This document shows, piece after piece, positions 7,665 through 16,742 of a stretch of DNA of 64,000 nt. Location of the stretch: positions 23,912 through 87,911 of the forward strand of contig JAFSUB010000024.1 of the NCBI GenBank assembly GCA_017445475.1, written 5' to 3'. Source of the stretch: Alphaproteobacteria bacterium (GTDB lineage: Bacteria > Pseudomonadota > Alphaproteobacteria > RF32 > CAG-239). The notes beneath the pieces are model-generated. The model was not told the origin of the DNA and did no database searches. It saw only the letters and a program-made list of their open reading frames with translations. Position numbers and translations under genes: made by a program. The stretch's first letter is position 1, and each line of letters opens with the position of its first letter.

Positions 7665-9698
7665 TTACTCCTTATTGTTTAACAAATCTATCATTAATTG
7701 GCGTTCTTTTTTCTTGAAATCATTTATATCATTAACGCTTGCACCCGTTAAACCAAGATTCAATAAAGGATTTATATTAACAGGAGCTTTTACAACGCCA
7801 TTTGCAATATCTCGACCAGCATTTCTTCTCGCATACCTCATCAAAGCCTTTCCACCAAGACCTGCAGCAGTTGCCGCCAAAGATGCCGGATTAAAATAAC
7901 CACCAATCGCACCAGCCGCAGCAAGCGGACTTGAAATACCGCTCCAAAACGGTGAAACAGTAGCACCACCGACAGAACTCAATCCCTTTTTAAGCTTACT
8001 TTCAAAAATTTCTTGAGTTGTTGTTGCATCAGCAAATCGTTGGTTAACATCTCTAAATCCCTTAAATTCATTATCCATTAATGTTTTAAGGTCTTTCTCG
8101 GCGATATCTGCTGCTTCTTGAGCAACTGTCTTTTCGCTTTGGTTTCCTTTCATTTTACGGAGCATCTGTTTAAGTGAATCAAATTCTCTCAAACTTCCGT
8201 GCTTAACACCACTAAATTTTTGAGGAGCAATCTCTCTTGCGTTATTTACTAAATCCTTAGCAATTGGGTTTTTATCATAAAATTCATTTACTTTAGATGT
8301 CGATATTTGCTGTTTACCGTTTTTGTTCATGAATTTATAATAACTTTCTTCTGCGCTTTTAAGCTCAGGTGTCTTAATCAAATCTTCAAAGTCAGGATCA
8401 AACATGCCGCTGTTTCTACGCTCAAGTTTATCAGCAACAACTTTTGCTCTGTCTGCCAAGTCTTCAGCGCCGCTCATAACAGCATTTCTCATTGTTCGGC
8501 GGCTTTTTTCATTTGCCAACCCCTCAATGAATGATTTTGTATCAATTTGCTTGACATCTGTTGAATTTTGTGTTATATTATTATCAACAGAAGGGGTTTG
8601 TAGGTCAGAGAGACGCTTCCTGCCGACAGAATCCTGTAACGACGCTGGCTGGCGCCCAGCCGAACCCCTTCTTGGTTTTTGATAAACCGTTTTTGCAACT
8701 GTTTCCCCCGTTCTATCGTTTCTTGAAACAAAACCTATAAAATCGTTTGTATGCCCATCCCTTTCTTTTAAAATTCTTTGACTGTGAGAAAGTTTTGTTG
8801 GTGATACATTTACATCTGAAGAATGAAAAACTTCATCAGCAATTTGCGCCACCCTTTCGGGAGTATAGTTTTCATTCAACCTATTTCCACCCCATTTTTC
8901 AACGACACCTCTTGGGATCATCATTTTTGCATCAATAGGTTGTTCACCATTTACAATTCTTATACTGTTCACCTGATTTTTCACATTTTCAGGTAAAGAT
9001 CCAAACGGAATATCTGCATATTCACCGCTTGCCAAGCTATCCGTTAAAGCCTGACGCGCTTTATTATTAACATACGTATTCCATTTTTGAGATACTTTAT
9101 TTAAAATTGGATTTACAGCCCACGCAACCGGTTTTAATCCGTAATGGAAGGCAAAAGGCATTGTTGCACCAAGCGCGGAACCAGCTGAAACATTTAGAGG
9201 TAAATCTTCCAATTTATCGCTTGATGTAGCACCATATCCAGCGCCTTCAATTGCACCGCCAGCAGATAAAGCTTTCAAACCTTCAAGACCTGCTTTTTTA
9301 ACACCTTTAGCAATTAAACCTCCTGCGCCGATAATATTACCTCCGACCTCTGCGCCAAATCCTCCGATTTTTGCAGCGGTACCCAAGCCTTCAGCTTCAC
9401 GGTTTTTAATATAATCTTCGCCAACGCCCATCTTACGAAGAGCCCATTCAGAACCTCCCAGAGTTGCACCGGATAAACCGCGCCTTGCACCATAGACTAT
9501 ATCTTCAATATCATGTTTCAAAGAAGATAAAGCTCTTTGTCCATTTGTTAAACTTTCCTCTTGTGATTGTTGCTCTGTTTGAGGTGCTTGACGGCGTTTA
9601 TATTCAGCCCAAGCTTCTTGTTTTTCTTGAGGGAGTTGAGAAAGTAAACCCCTTCTTTCGATTTCCTCGTATCTTGCGATTTTTTCTGAATAATCCAT
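7665..9698 (-). CDS. Large ejection-type internal virion protein
   Basis: A 677-residue protein. The N-terminus is helical (RYEEIERRGLLSQLPQEKQE), followed by a Gly/Ala-rich stretch (about 95-180) that could insert in a membrane. A compact region at about 255-340 (MMIPRGVVEKWGG, HGTNDFIGFV-like order HTNDFIGFV) is reminiscent of nuclease-toxin domains found in phage MuF and ejection proteins, but I cannot confirm this. Residues about 343-370 are encoded by a palindromic insert (see 8589-8672). Long helices follow, then a hydrophobic Gly/Ala-rich C-terminus. Size and place among gp10/gp4-like genes favour an ejected virion protein. Confidence 0.65.
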   Translation of the reverse strand: MDYSEKIARYEEIERRGLLSQLPQEKQEAWAEYKRRQAPQTEQQSQEESLTNGQRALSSLKHDIEDIVYGARRGLSGATLGGSEWALRKMGVGEDYIKNREAEGLGTAAKIGGFGAEVGGNIIGAGGLIAKGVKKAGLEGLKALSAGGAIEGAGYGATSSDKLEDLPLNVSAGSALGATMPFAFHYGLKPVAWAVNPILNKVSQKWNTYVNNKARQALTDSLASGEYADIPFGSLPENVKNQVNSIRIVNGEQPIDAKMMIPRGVVEKWGGNRLNENYTPERVAQIADEVFHSSDVNVSPTKLSHSQRILKERDGHTNDFIGFVSRNDRTGETVAKTVYQKPRRGSAGRQPASLQDSVGRKRLSDLQTPSVDNNITQNSTDVKQIDTKSFIEGLANEKSRRTMRNAVMSGAEDLADRAKVVADKLERRNSGMFDPDFEDLIKTPELKSAEESYYKFMNKNGKQQISTSKVNEFYDKNPIAKDLVNNAREIAPQKFSGVKHGSLREFDSLKQMLRKMKGNQSEKTVAQEAADIAEKDLKTLMDNEFKGFRDVNQRFADATTTQEIFESKLKKGLSSVGGATVSPFWSGISSPLAAAGAIGGYFNPASLAATAAGLGGKALMRYARRNAGRDIANGVVKAPVNINPLLNLGLTGASVNDINDFKKKERQLMIDLLNNKE
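8589..8672. repeat. Palindromic element inserted in frame in a coding region
   Basis: An 84-base block bounded by a perfect 10-base inverted repeat (AGAAGGGGTT at 8589-8598, AACCCCTTCT at 8663-8672). Inside is a perfect 6-base stem with a 3-base loop (8647-8661, GGCTGG-CGC-CCAGCC) and a shorter ACAG/CTGT stem. It is visibly richer in G+C than its surroundings and is read through in frame, adding a basic, low-complexity stretch to the host protein. This resembles palindromic in-frame elements such as Rickettsia RPEs in form; no second copy was seen here. Confidence 0.55.
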
Positions 9699-9699
9699 A

Positions 9700-10683
9700 T
9701 TATAGACCTTTCAATAAATCCTCGTTTGAAACAGCGCTCCAATTTTTCTTTGTTGTTTGAGACGTTTTATTTCCATAGGTTTCAGCTAAATCTCTTTGTA
9801 GGTTTCCGCTCAAATAATCTTGCTCAAAATTTTTAAGAACCTGAGCTTGTTGTGCTATTGGCATTTTAGGATCAATCATATATCTGTATGCCTCTGCCTC
9901 AGCTGCGCTGTTCAACTCTGTTGAACCAACACCCATTTGTTTCAATAGTCCACGCATGGTCGTATTAATTTGAGCTTGTGCATTTTTAACATTTGCCCTG
10001 TTAATACCGCCCTGCTCTGTTGTCCAACCAAGACCGCCAAACTGTCCCAAACCAGTTCCATCAATAAAGCTTTCTCTTGCCCTCGCAAGTGCGTTTTCAA
10101 CTTTAGGCTGTAGCGTCTGCATCTGTTTTTTAGAAATAGCTTCATCAGCTAGATTTTCGCCAATTTTTTTATCATATTCTTCTTGACCTTTTTTGCCGAG
10201 CATACCGACATTCAAGTTCGGATTTTGACCGCCATAATACAAAGCAGCCGCTTCTTCAGGTGAATATCCCAAACTTTTAAGATATTCGATGTTTTGCATA
10301 CCTGTTGTTTGGTTGCCTTTAAGCTCTGCCGCTAACTTTGCCAAACTGACAGCGTTTTGATTTTTAACACCCTCAAGCGCCAAAGCGTTTTCAAACTGTT
10401 TGCCCAAAATGTCCATTTTGTATTGCTGGTCACGCTCGGCGTTTGCTCTATCCTCAAGCATTTTGGCATAAGCAACAGGGTCGGCGTTAATCTTTGCCGC
10501 ATCTTCAGGGTGCTCGTTTGTCAACTGGTCAATATAAGCTTGGCGTGTCTTTGCGTCTTTCCACCCCTTAAATGTTGTCGTTAAATCTTGCGCCCAGTTT
10601 GAAGTATCACCGCCGACAACGTTTGCCTTTTGAACGGCACCCAAACCGATATTTGATAAACTTTGTGCAATATTTCCAATCAT
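9700..10683 (-). CDS. Ejection or internal virion protein, helical
   Basis: A 327-residue, largely helical protein rich in Ala, Gln and Lys. The N-terminus MIGNIAQSLSNIGLGAVQKA is followed by long amphipathic helices (for example SLAKLAAELKGNQTTGMQN) and a late LLKQMGVGSTELNSAAEAEA segment. The C-terminal part (FEQDYLSGNLQRDLAETYGN) is also helical. Position between the two other ejection-type proteins suggests it enters the cell with the DNA. No clear family motif is visible, so the role is inferred. Confidence 0.6.
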   Translation of the reverse strand: MIGNIAQSLSNIGLGAVQKANVVGGDTSNWAQDLTTTFKGWKDAKTRQAYIDQLTNEHPEDAAKINADPVAYAKMLEDRANAERDQQYKMDILGKQFENALALEGVKNQNAVSLAKLAAELKGNQTTGMQNIEYLKSLGYSPEEAAALYYGGQNPNLNVGMLGKKGQEEYDKKIGENLADEAISKKQMQTLQPKVENALARARESFIDGTGLGQFGGLGWTTEQGGINRANVKNAQAQINTTMRGLLKQMGVGSTELNSAAEAEAYRYMIDPKMPIAQQAQVLKNFEQDYLSGNLQRDLAETYGNKTSQTTKKNWSAVSNEDLLKGL

Positions 10684-10686
10684 ATC

Positions 10687-11418
10687 TTATCCCCTATATC
10701 CTTGAATACCGCCCAGCAATGCTGCCCCTCCGGCAACCCAAGGATTACCCGTTGAAGCGCCAGCAGACAAACCGCCCAAAGCTCCCGAAATTGCGCCACC
10801 CAATCCGCCACCTTTGGCTTGAGCTTTAGCAAGTGCGTTTTGATAATCAACAGCGCTTTTTGCCGTTCCAACCGCATATTTGTTTTGCTCGTTCTCATAA
10901 CCCGAAGCAGAACCCGTTAAAGCACTCAAAAGCTGATTAATATATGATTGTTGTGCCATATTTCCGAAGCTTCCGGCGTTAATTTCGTCGCCTAAAGACT
11001 GGGTAAACGCATTTTGACCTCCCAAAACTGCACTATAAGCTGCTTGTTGTAAAGCATCGTTTTGTTTTTCGTTTAAGTCGCCCATTGCTCGCTCATAAGC
11101 CTCACTTCCGACAGGTAAACCTTGATTTTGCAAAAGTGTTGCATAGTCAGACCTTTGGCGCTCAAATTGCGGGTTTAACTTATCTACCATCGAGTTAAAA
11201 TAAGCATCTTCAGCCCGTTTGCGCGCCCAATCAGAACCATCAACACCAAATGTGTAATTTCCCATATTTGAAAGATTGTCGTTGCTTGATGTGCTTGCCC
11301 AATCTGTCAAGTTGCCAAGCGTTGTATCAACATTTGATGTATCGTAATTTTTAAGATAGTTCAGATAATTTGTATAAGCCGTCGTATCTTGTGTAACCGC
11401 TTTTTTCTTTTTACTCAT
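10687..11418 (-). CDS. Ejection or internal virion protein with glycine-rich tail
   Basis: A 243-residue protein. A lysine-rich start (MSKKKKAVTQDTTAY) leads to a region of Asn/Tyr/Gln-rich helices, FERQRSDYATLLQNQGLPVG and QAAYSAVLGGQNAFTQSL. The C-terminus is a glycine- and alanine-rich segment (GGLGGAISGALGGLSAGAST), a membrane-active type common in small podovirus ejection proteins. A strong GGAG ribosome site precedes the ATG. It stands downstream of the gp10-like gene as in P22-like module order. Family assignment is by gene order and composition. Confidence 0.6.
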   Translation of the reverse strand: MSKKKKAVTQDTTAYTNYLNYLKNYDTSNVDTTLGNLTDWASTSSNDNLSNMGNYTFGVDGSDWARKRAEDAYFNSMVDKLNPQFERQRSDYATLLQNQGLPVGSEAYERAMGDLNEKQNDALQQAAYSAVLGGQNAFTQSLGDEINAGSFGNMAQQSYINQLLSALTGSASGYENEQNKYAVGTAKSAVDYQNALAKAQAKGGGLGGAISGALGGLSAGASTGNPWVAGGAALLGGIQGYRG

Positions 11419-11424
11419 TTTTTT

Positions 11425-11871
11425 TTAACTCCATTTGCACTCTTGTTTTAACATTCCCATAACATAACAATTTTCGCCGTTATCTCGATATTTTCGAAGC
11501 AATCCTTCTTTAACAAAACCAAGTCTTAAACACATATCAAGGCTCTTTTTATTGCTCTCTGAAACAAACACAGAGCATCTTTGAGCGCCTATTAAACCAA
11601 ACACAACACCAAAAACATATTTAAGCACATGACGCTTTGCCCAATTTGGCGTTGTTGTGTATATTGTCAGCCAACAATCCCTTTGCGGTCTGATGTCGTT
11701 TATTAACACGCCGCCGATTAACGCGTCGCTTTTATAAATGCCAATCGCTAAACTTGGCATATATTCTTCAACGCTATCGCCTAAACCGTCAGCCACAAAC
11801 TTTAAGACCGTGCCGGTTGAATCTGCCCTACACAATACCTGTTCCTTGCTCATATCTGATGCCAGTTTCAT
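11425..11871 (-). CDS. GNAT-family acetyltransferase encoded in the virion operon
   Basis: About 148 residues from the ATG at 11871; other in-frame starts at 11853 or 11916 are possible and all overlap the preceding gene. The core shows the GNAT order: a strand with ALIGGVLINDI, a helix with HVLKYVFGVVFGLIGAQRC, then SESNKKSLDMCLRLGFVKEG, the typical N-x-x-S-x-x-x-x-x-x-x-GF motif, and LRKYRDNGENCYVMGML. It would move an acetyl group from acetyl-CoA to an amine. In phages such genes often lie near structural genes; the substrate is unknown. Confidence 0.75.
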   Translation of the reverse strand: MKLASDMSKEQVLCRADSTGTVLKFVADGLGDSVEEYMPSLAIGIYKSDALIGGVLINDIRPQRDCWLTIYTTTPNWAKRHVLKYVFGVVFGLIGAQRCSVFVSESNKKSLDMCLRLGFVKEGLLRKYRDNGENCYVMGMLKQECKWS

Positions 11872-13396
11872 ACCAACCAACCAACAATCCCCTCGTCTTT
11901 GTCTTAAACACAACACTTGCTTTCACACCTGCGGCCGAGTGCATAATCCACCCCGAATTGATGTCGTTTGCTTTGTCAGCGCTCCAATAAACACCCTTCA
12001 AATCCCAGCTTGCAGCCCACTGTCTTGTGTTCCATTTTGTGCCGTTTGAATATCCGACAGATGTAAAAAACTTCTCTTTTCTCTCTCGATAATCCATATT
12101 CACATAAACCAAAAGGCTATAAGGCGCAGATGATGCCGTGCGCGGATTAAGCAGCGAAATCTTTTTAAGTGCCGAGCTCGAAAAATCGTTATATGCCTGC
12201 TCAACAACGCCTTCAATTTCAATTCCGTTGTCCGAATATCCGTTGTCAAACTGAAAAACGCCGTCATCACCGCCAAAATAGATATTGCCATCAAACAAAC
12301 ACCAACAAAAGGCGCGAATACCCGTAAATCGACACCAAGCTCCTGTTGCAACATTGATAACGTGTTGCTCAAACTGCTCACCTACCGGCACATTGAAAAT
12401 GCCATAGCCTTTTTTGTTGTAAATAACCGGTTGCCAACCTTGCCGCCAACTGTTTGTTGAAGTTCTGTTAATCACCAATCCTCTGATGTTGTCCGAAAAT
12501 GCCACAATTGAATCACCGGCATTTGAAGCGGCAAGCGCCTTTGACATCGGAAAATATCCGTCTTGGCAAATGATAACAATATCGCCCTGATATTTCATTG
12601 TGCACCGATAACCAATCGGCTTTGAAATCTTGTAGCTTCCTTTAAGCGTCCAGTTTGAAGCATCGTTCGGATTAGAGCCTGAATATACGAACACTTCACC
12701 TTCAGATGTGATGAATCCTGTGTAGTCATCAATTCCGGTTCCGCCATCAATCGTCCAGTTGACAACAGCCATAAGCTCGCCGCCCCATTTAGAAACCTGC
12801 GCCAAGTCAAAAGCGTTTAGCGTTCCTGAAATTGAGCCGGCAGTTGCCGCATACCACGCTTTTAATGTTCCTTTTTCCACGAACCACAGAAACTCTTTTG
12901 AAACCGAGCCTGAAACAATCTTTGTGTCTGTCAGGCCTGTTGCTGAAAAACCCCACGCGCCGATATGCGCATCACCGTTTCCGTCAATGTAATATGCTTG
13001 AGGCTGCTCAACACCATTCATAAAATAAAGGTAGTTTTTATATTGCACGGTCTGGCAATAGTCTTCCGTCAACGTCACACCCAAATCTTCCGGCTCGCTC
13101 GGTTTGGTCGAAACATCCCAAATCTTTCCGTTATAAACAGCAAACATAGCATTGTGCGAAGGATAATGATAGGCCGCCAAAGTCTTAACAATCTTTCCTT
13201 GAGTGCCAAGTGTTGAATAAACCGTATAACCGGAGCGCAACTCAACCTTTGAATCGAGGGGAATATAGTTGTCCATTTCAATAGCAAAAAGAGGCTGCAT
13301 AGCTGAAACCGGATCTTTTTTATTCAACCCCATAATGGGTGCCGGAAGCGTAACCTCTCTTGACTTAACAACACGATTTACCGCTAACATTGACAT
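11828..13396 (-). CDS. P22 gp10-like packaged-DNA stabilisation protein
   Basis: A 522-residue beta-rich protein. The opening segment with LPAPIMGLNKKDPVSAMQP and the following AIEMDNYIPLDSKVELRSGY is characteristic of the P22 gp10-like family, which forms the tail hub that closes the portal channel after packaging. Beta-propeller-like repeats continue (YFMNGVEQPQAYYIDGNGD, VIICQDGYFPMSKAL, IYFGGDDGVFQFDNGY). The start at 13396 is supported by GGAG nine bases upstream. It overlaps the upstream adaptor gene by about 30 bases, compatible with coupling. Full length for this family. Confidence 0.8.
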   Translation of the reverse strand: MSMLAVNRVVKSREVTLPAPIMGLNKKDPVSAMQPLFAIEMDNYIPLDSKVELRSGYTVYSTLGTQGKIVKTLAAYHYPSHNAMFAVYNGKIWDVSTKPSEPEDLGVTLTEDYCQTVQYKNYLYFMNGVEQPQAYYIDGNGDAHIGAWGFSATGLTDTKIVSGSVSKEFLWFVEKGTLKAWYAATAGSISGTLNAFDLAQVSKWGGELMAVVNWTIDGGTGIDDYTGFITSEGEVFVYSGSNPNDASNWTLKGSYKISKPIGYRCTMKYQGDIVIICQDGYFPMSKALAASNAGDSIVAFSDNIRGLVINRTSTNSWRQGWQPVIYNKKGYGIFNVPVGEQFEQHVINVATGAWCRFTGIRAFCWCLFDGNIYFGGDDGVFQFDNGYSDNGIEIEGVVEQAYNDFSSSALKKISLLNPRTASSAPYSLLVYVNMDYRERKEKFFTSVGYSNGTKWNTRQWAASWDLKGVYWSADKANDINSGWIMHSAAGVKASVVFKTKTRGLLVGWYETGIRYEQGTGIV

Positions 13397-14087
13397 CAAC
13401 AATCACTCCATCACCATCGTCAAACAAACCGACAACACTGTTCAACTTAATGTCGCCGGCTGCTTTTGTGCAAGCATAGCTCTTTTCCAGTTCTCTTTGA
13501 TATTCGTTATACTCTTCTGCATAATCCAAACCCGAACGCTTGTTAAAACGCCAAATAATTCCAAGCTTGACAAGATATTCATCAAACACCGGAATGTCTG
13601 AATCAGATGTAATTCGAGGCTTTGGCTCGCCTGATTTTGCGTCATAGCAAACGGCGTTTGACTTGTAAGTAAAATGAAACTTAATATTTCCGACATCTTT
13701 TAAGAACTTAATTTTGTTCCCCTGAATCTTGAATAATATGTCAATTTCAGGCGTGTGAAACTGTTTTAACCTTGCCCATTTTTCCTCTGATATAGCGCCA
13801 ATAACAAAACGCATGTTGTCTTTCATATACAGCGTTTCGCCGACAAGCGAATAAAAGTCAGGCACGATGTTGTCAATTAGATATTCTTTTTGCCCCTCAT
13901 ATGTCACAAACGAAGCGTCACGCGTGATTTGTTGCCACTCGGCGTGTCTCATTAAGCTTGATAAGGTCGATTTAACAACAGAGGCAAACAACTGGTCGTT
14001 TTGCACGCTTGAGTTAATCAGCGTTGTCGGTCTTTGAACCGCGCAAATATCAGCAGCATCTTGTGCAATGGTTAAAATATTCGTCAT
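13365..14087 (-). CDS. gp4-like head-tail adaptor protein
   Basis: A 240-residue protein. The start (ILTIAQDAADICAVQRPTTL) and the SSLMRHAEWQQITRDASFVT motif resemble the family of P22 gp4-like tail accessory or adaptor proteins found next to gp10-like genes. The second half has KLGIIWRFNKRSGLDYAEEY followed by a helix typical of the family. It would link portal and gp10. The start overlaps the stop of the preceding gene by four bases. Confidence 0.7.
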   Translation of the reverse strand: MTNILTIAQDAADICAVQRPTTLINSSVQNDQLFASVVKSTLSSLMRHAEWQQITRDASFVTYEGQKEYLIDNIVPDFYSLVGETLYMKDNMRFVIGAISEEKWARLKQFHTPEIDILFKIQGNKIKFLKDVGNIKFHFTYKSNAVCYDAKSGEPKPRITSDSDIPVFDEYLVKLGIIWRFNKRSGLDYAEEYNEYQRELEKSYACTKAAGDIKLNSVVGLFDDGDGVIVDVNVSGKSCC

Positions 14088-14617
14088 TTCTGTAAAGCCT
14101 TCAATTCATCTTCAAGTTTTGCAATTTTCTCTTTTAGTCTTGCGTTTTCTTCTTCATATTTTTTAATAACGGCGTTATCTTTTGACATCTCTAAAAACTT
14201 CACGGCACATTTTTTCTCGTCCGTTAAGTTAAGTGCCTTTGCCTGATCGTCTGTGATGTTTGCCAAATCTTCAACCGTGCAAATGCCGCGCAGGTTGCAA
14301 GCCTCGATTTGCGGTGCCGATAAAAAGGCAAACTGATTAAGCGGCGTGCCGGTTTTCATCTTTTCTTTTTTAGCCTGATAAAAAGCATATTCTTGAGCAA
14401 AACGCCTTAAATCGTTGTCATCAGCCGCACGGTCTGTTATATCCGCACAACCCCTCATTCTTATCTCAATATAAAGTCTTTCTTTATACTCGGGCAATCC
14501 GCTTTCCAGCATTACGCCTGTCTTAACGAATTTCGGATAAAATCTTGCAAAAACGCCTTCATCTTTGCCACGTCTTTGAATCATATTGTTAAAAATTGCA
14601 AAATCAAAATCTTCCAT
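14084..14617 (-). CDS. Phage protein with helix-hairpin-helix and coiled-coil tail
   Basis: A 177-residue protein. Residues about 98-135 (LSAPQIEACNLRGICTVEDL, then ANITDDQAKALNL) resemble a helix-hairpin-helix. The last 30 residues form a strong coiled coil (EEENARLKEKIAKLEDELKA). It stands between major capsid and adaptor genes, the usual place of head-completion or capsid-decorating proteins. No known family is recognised with confidence; head completion is inferred. A good ribosome site (AAGGAG) precedes the ATG. Confidence 0.6.
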   Translation of the reverse strand: MEDFDFAIFNNMIQRRGKDEGVFARFYPKFVKTGVMLESGLPEYKERLYIEIRMRGCADITDRAADDNDLRRFAQEYAFYQAKKEKMKTGTPLNQFAFLSAPQIEACNLRGICTVEDLANITDDQAKALNLTDEKKCAVKFLEMSKDNAVIKKYEEENARLKEKIAKLEDELKALQK

Positions 14618-14671
14618 TTCTTAAGTCTCCTTTTTTAGTAAAAGGGGCGAGTTTCCCCGCCCCAGATTATG

Positions 14672-15673
14672 TTAGCTTGCGCTTGTCGGTGTAACGTAGT
14701 CAACAAGAACACCCTGTAATTCAGCGTTGTTCATTGTAAGGTTACCAGCCCAACCAATGATGGCGAAAACAGCATCTTGGTTAATGGCAACACGGTTTCT
14801 GTCACCAATCAATCTGAAGTCACGGTCTTTGTGCGGACGCAATTTCAAATATTTTGTGTTCAAGAAATACATGTGGCCTTCAGGGCAATATCCACCCATA
14901 CCGCCGTCATAAATCACATCAGAGCCTTTGAATTTAAGGTTTTGGAAGCCTGCATCAGCAAGTTCAGAGTTCACAAAACGTTGTTGAGCAACGAGTGAAC
15001 CTTCATACAAAGAATAAAGCGTATCGTCAGCGACAATCAAGTCCGGACGATCTGTTCCGCGTGAACATTTCAAATAAAGTGTGTTCATCGCGCCGTAGAT
15101 TGTAGCGGTTGTGAGTTTATCAGCGGCGGTTGCTTTAACGTCTGCTTGGTTGCGCCAAAATTCGTTTCCTGATGTTGCGCGGTTAATACCACCAACCGTT
15201 CCGGTTGTCGGGTCATCAGCCACCAAAGCCTTTAAGCCGGTAAGCTGTTTACCGCTTGAGCCTGTGCCGTCTGAATAGATGCCTGCGCTCATTTGGTTGC
15301 GGAGTGTCGTTTCAGCGTTGCTGATTTTGGCTTCAAACAAGTCAATCACGCGTTCTTCACCGCTGTTTTGCAACAATTCTTCACCTGAAATGCCAACCGG
15401 AGCGGCAAGGAGTTTCCAAGCATACTCGGCAGCCGAGAAAACTTCGGGGTTGGTGAAAGAAATTGTGTCATATCCTGAATACCAAGTGTAATCAGATTCG
15501 CCGTAAGCCAATTCTTCAACGATTTTAGAACCGCCGGAAACTGTTTTACGGTTGCCTCTTTTATCCAAACGGTATAAAAGGGCGTTGTTTTTAGAAACGT
15601 TATCAGCCAAAGTCTTTGTTCTTGATTCAAGAGTTATGGCTAACACGTTGCTGAAATTAGCATTTACTGTCAT
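14672..15673 (-). CDS. Phage major capsid protein
   Basis: A 333-residue protein. The N-terminal arm (VLAITLESRTKTLADNVSKN) and the next part (LDKRGNRKTVSGGSKIVEEL) fit a class of major capsid proteins in podovirus-like prophages; TWYSGYDTIS, AAEYAWKLLAAPVGISGEE and PDLIVADDTLYSLYE follow in the order seen in HK97-fold capsids. It lies directly downstream of the scaffold gene and has its own GGAG ribosome site. Shell formation around the scaffold is the expected role. Confidence 0.85.
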   Translation of the reverse strand: MTVNANFSNVLAITLESRTKTLADNVSKNNALLYRLDKRGNRKTVSGGSKIVEELAYGESDYTWYSGYDTISFTNPEVFSAAEYAWKLLAAPVGISGEELLQNSGEERVIDLFEAKISNAETTLRNQMSAGIYSDGTGSSGKQLTGLKALVADDPTTGTVGGINRATSGNEFWRNQADVKATAADKLTTATIYGAMNTLYLKCSRGTDRPDLIVADDTLYSLYEGSLVAQQRFVNSELADAGFQNLKFKGSDVIYDGGMGGYCPEGHMYFLNTKYLKLRPHKDRDFRLIGDRNRVAINQDAVFAIIGWAGNLTMNNAELQGVLVDYVTPTSAS

Positions 15674-15679
15674 ATTAAA

Positions 15680-16537
15680 TTACTCCATGAATTTTTTATA
15701 GTTACGTTCCAATTCTTCACGTAAAGTAAGTTCACGGGGTGCCGGTTCAGATTTTGACGAAGGGTCAAAAGCAGCCTTTTTAGACTTTTCCGCAACCGTT
15801 GCTTTTTCTTGAACGGTAGCACCGGCTTTTTCGGCAATAATCTTATCTCTAACGCTTTCAACACGCCAAACGGCTTGATTGTAAGCATCCTCTAAATTAT
15901 TTGCCAATCCGGCTTTTAACAAGGCAATCATTTCGGGGCGCACTTCTTCTAAATAAGTGTGCTTTAATGCGCCTTTATCGTCTTTGGCGTTTACGAACTC
16001 GTTATATTCTTGAGCCGTCTTTGCCTGACGTTCAGAGTCTAAATACTTTTGCTGTTCGCTAATCATCTGTGACAACGCCGTCACTTGCTTTTGTAAAGCG
16101 TTATCTTGTGAGCTGTCATCAATGCCGAAGTTTTGTTTTAATAAGTTAATCGTTGCCGCAGGATCTTTGTGCAGGGCATCTGAAATCATCACAAGGTCAT
16201 TTAAATAAGCTTGTGCGTTTTCATACCCCTCGCCTGTTAAGGCATCCTTGCGATCTGTGTATAACTTATCAACCCAAGAGTATTGATTTCTAGCTCTTGA
16301 AAGACCTTGTTCAAACTGCTTTTCACGGTCAGCCAAATATTTTTGGTTTTCGTGAGGAAGCGTTGCAAACCAGTCTTTCGCTTCTTTGGTGTAGCTATTC
16401 GGTGCGTTAATAACTTCAACAGGCTCAGCTGTCGCCGTTTCGTTAGTTTCACTTGTTGCCACATCTTGAGGCTCTGTGCTTTGAGATTGTATCTCTGAAG
16501 ACATTGCCTGCTCGATTTGTTGTCTCAAATCAGTCAT
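15680..16537 (-). CDS. Capsid scaffolding protein
   Basis: A 285-residue, highly charged and helical protein. The N-terminal 60 residues are low in complexity with many Thr and Glu. The motif AKDWFATLPHENQKYLADRE is widespread in phage scaffold proteins, and a Gln/Lys-rich middle and C-terminal helix-loop-helix (TLREELERNYKKFME), rich in charged residues, is the usual coat-binding end. It sits directly upstream of the major capsid gene. It would guide procapsid assembly and then leave. Confidence 0.8.
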   Translation of the reverse strand: MTDLRQQIEQAMSSEIQSQSTEPQDVATSETNETATAEPVEVINAPNSYTKEAKDWFATLPHENQKYLADREKQFEQGLSRARNQYSWVDKLYTDRKDALTGEGYENAQAYLNDLVMISDALHKDPAATINLLKQNFGIDDSSQDNALQKQVTALSQMISEQQKYLDSERQAKTAQEYNEFVNAKDDKGALKHTYLEEVRPEMIALLKAGLANNLEDAYNQAVWRVESVRDKIIAEKAGATVQEKATVAEKSKKAAFDPSSKSEPAPRELTLREELERNYKKFME

Positions 16538-16742
16538 TTGTCCATATTTCCTTTTTTAAGTTGTAAATGAAGTCAGAGCGGAGTTTTTCCCTCTGCGCTT
16601 TTTTATCAAAACAGCGTTTGTTTTTGAAAAACGAATCGCTGTAATCACTTGCCAAAGCAGAACCACTTTCGGAAATATACCGTTCAACATCTTGAACGCT
16701 TTCCGCCATTGTTCCGTCAGGCAATTGAAACTCTCTAAACAT
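16530..16742 (-). CDS. Small phage protein, unknown
   Basis: A 70-residue charged protein (MFREFQLPDGTMAESVQDVE, later SDYSDSFFKNKRCFDKKAQR). It overlaps its neighbours on both sides by eight bases, as expected of a coupled late gene. Position between the Stealth-like gene and the scaffold suggests a head-assembly role, but no motif supports it. Confidence 0.55.
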   Translation of the reverse strand: MFREFQLPDGTMAESVQDVERYISESGSALASDYSDSFFKNKRCFDKKAQREKLRSDFIYNLKKEIWTND

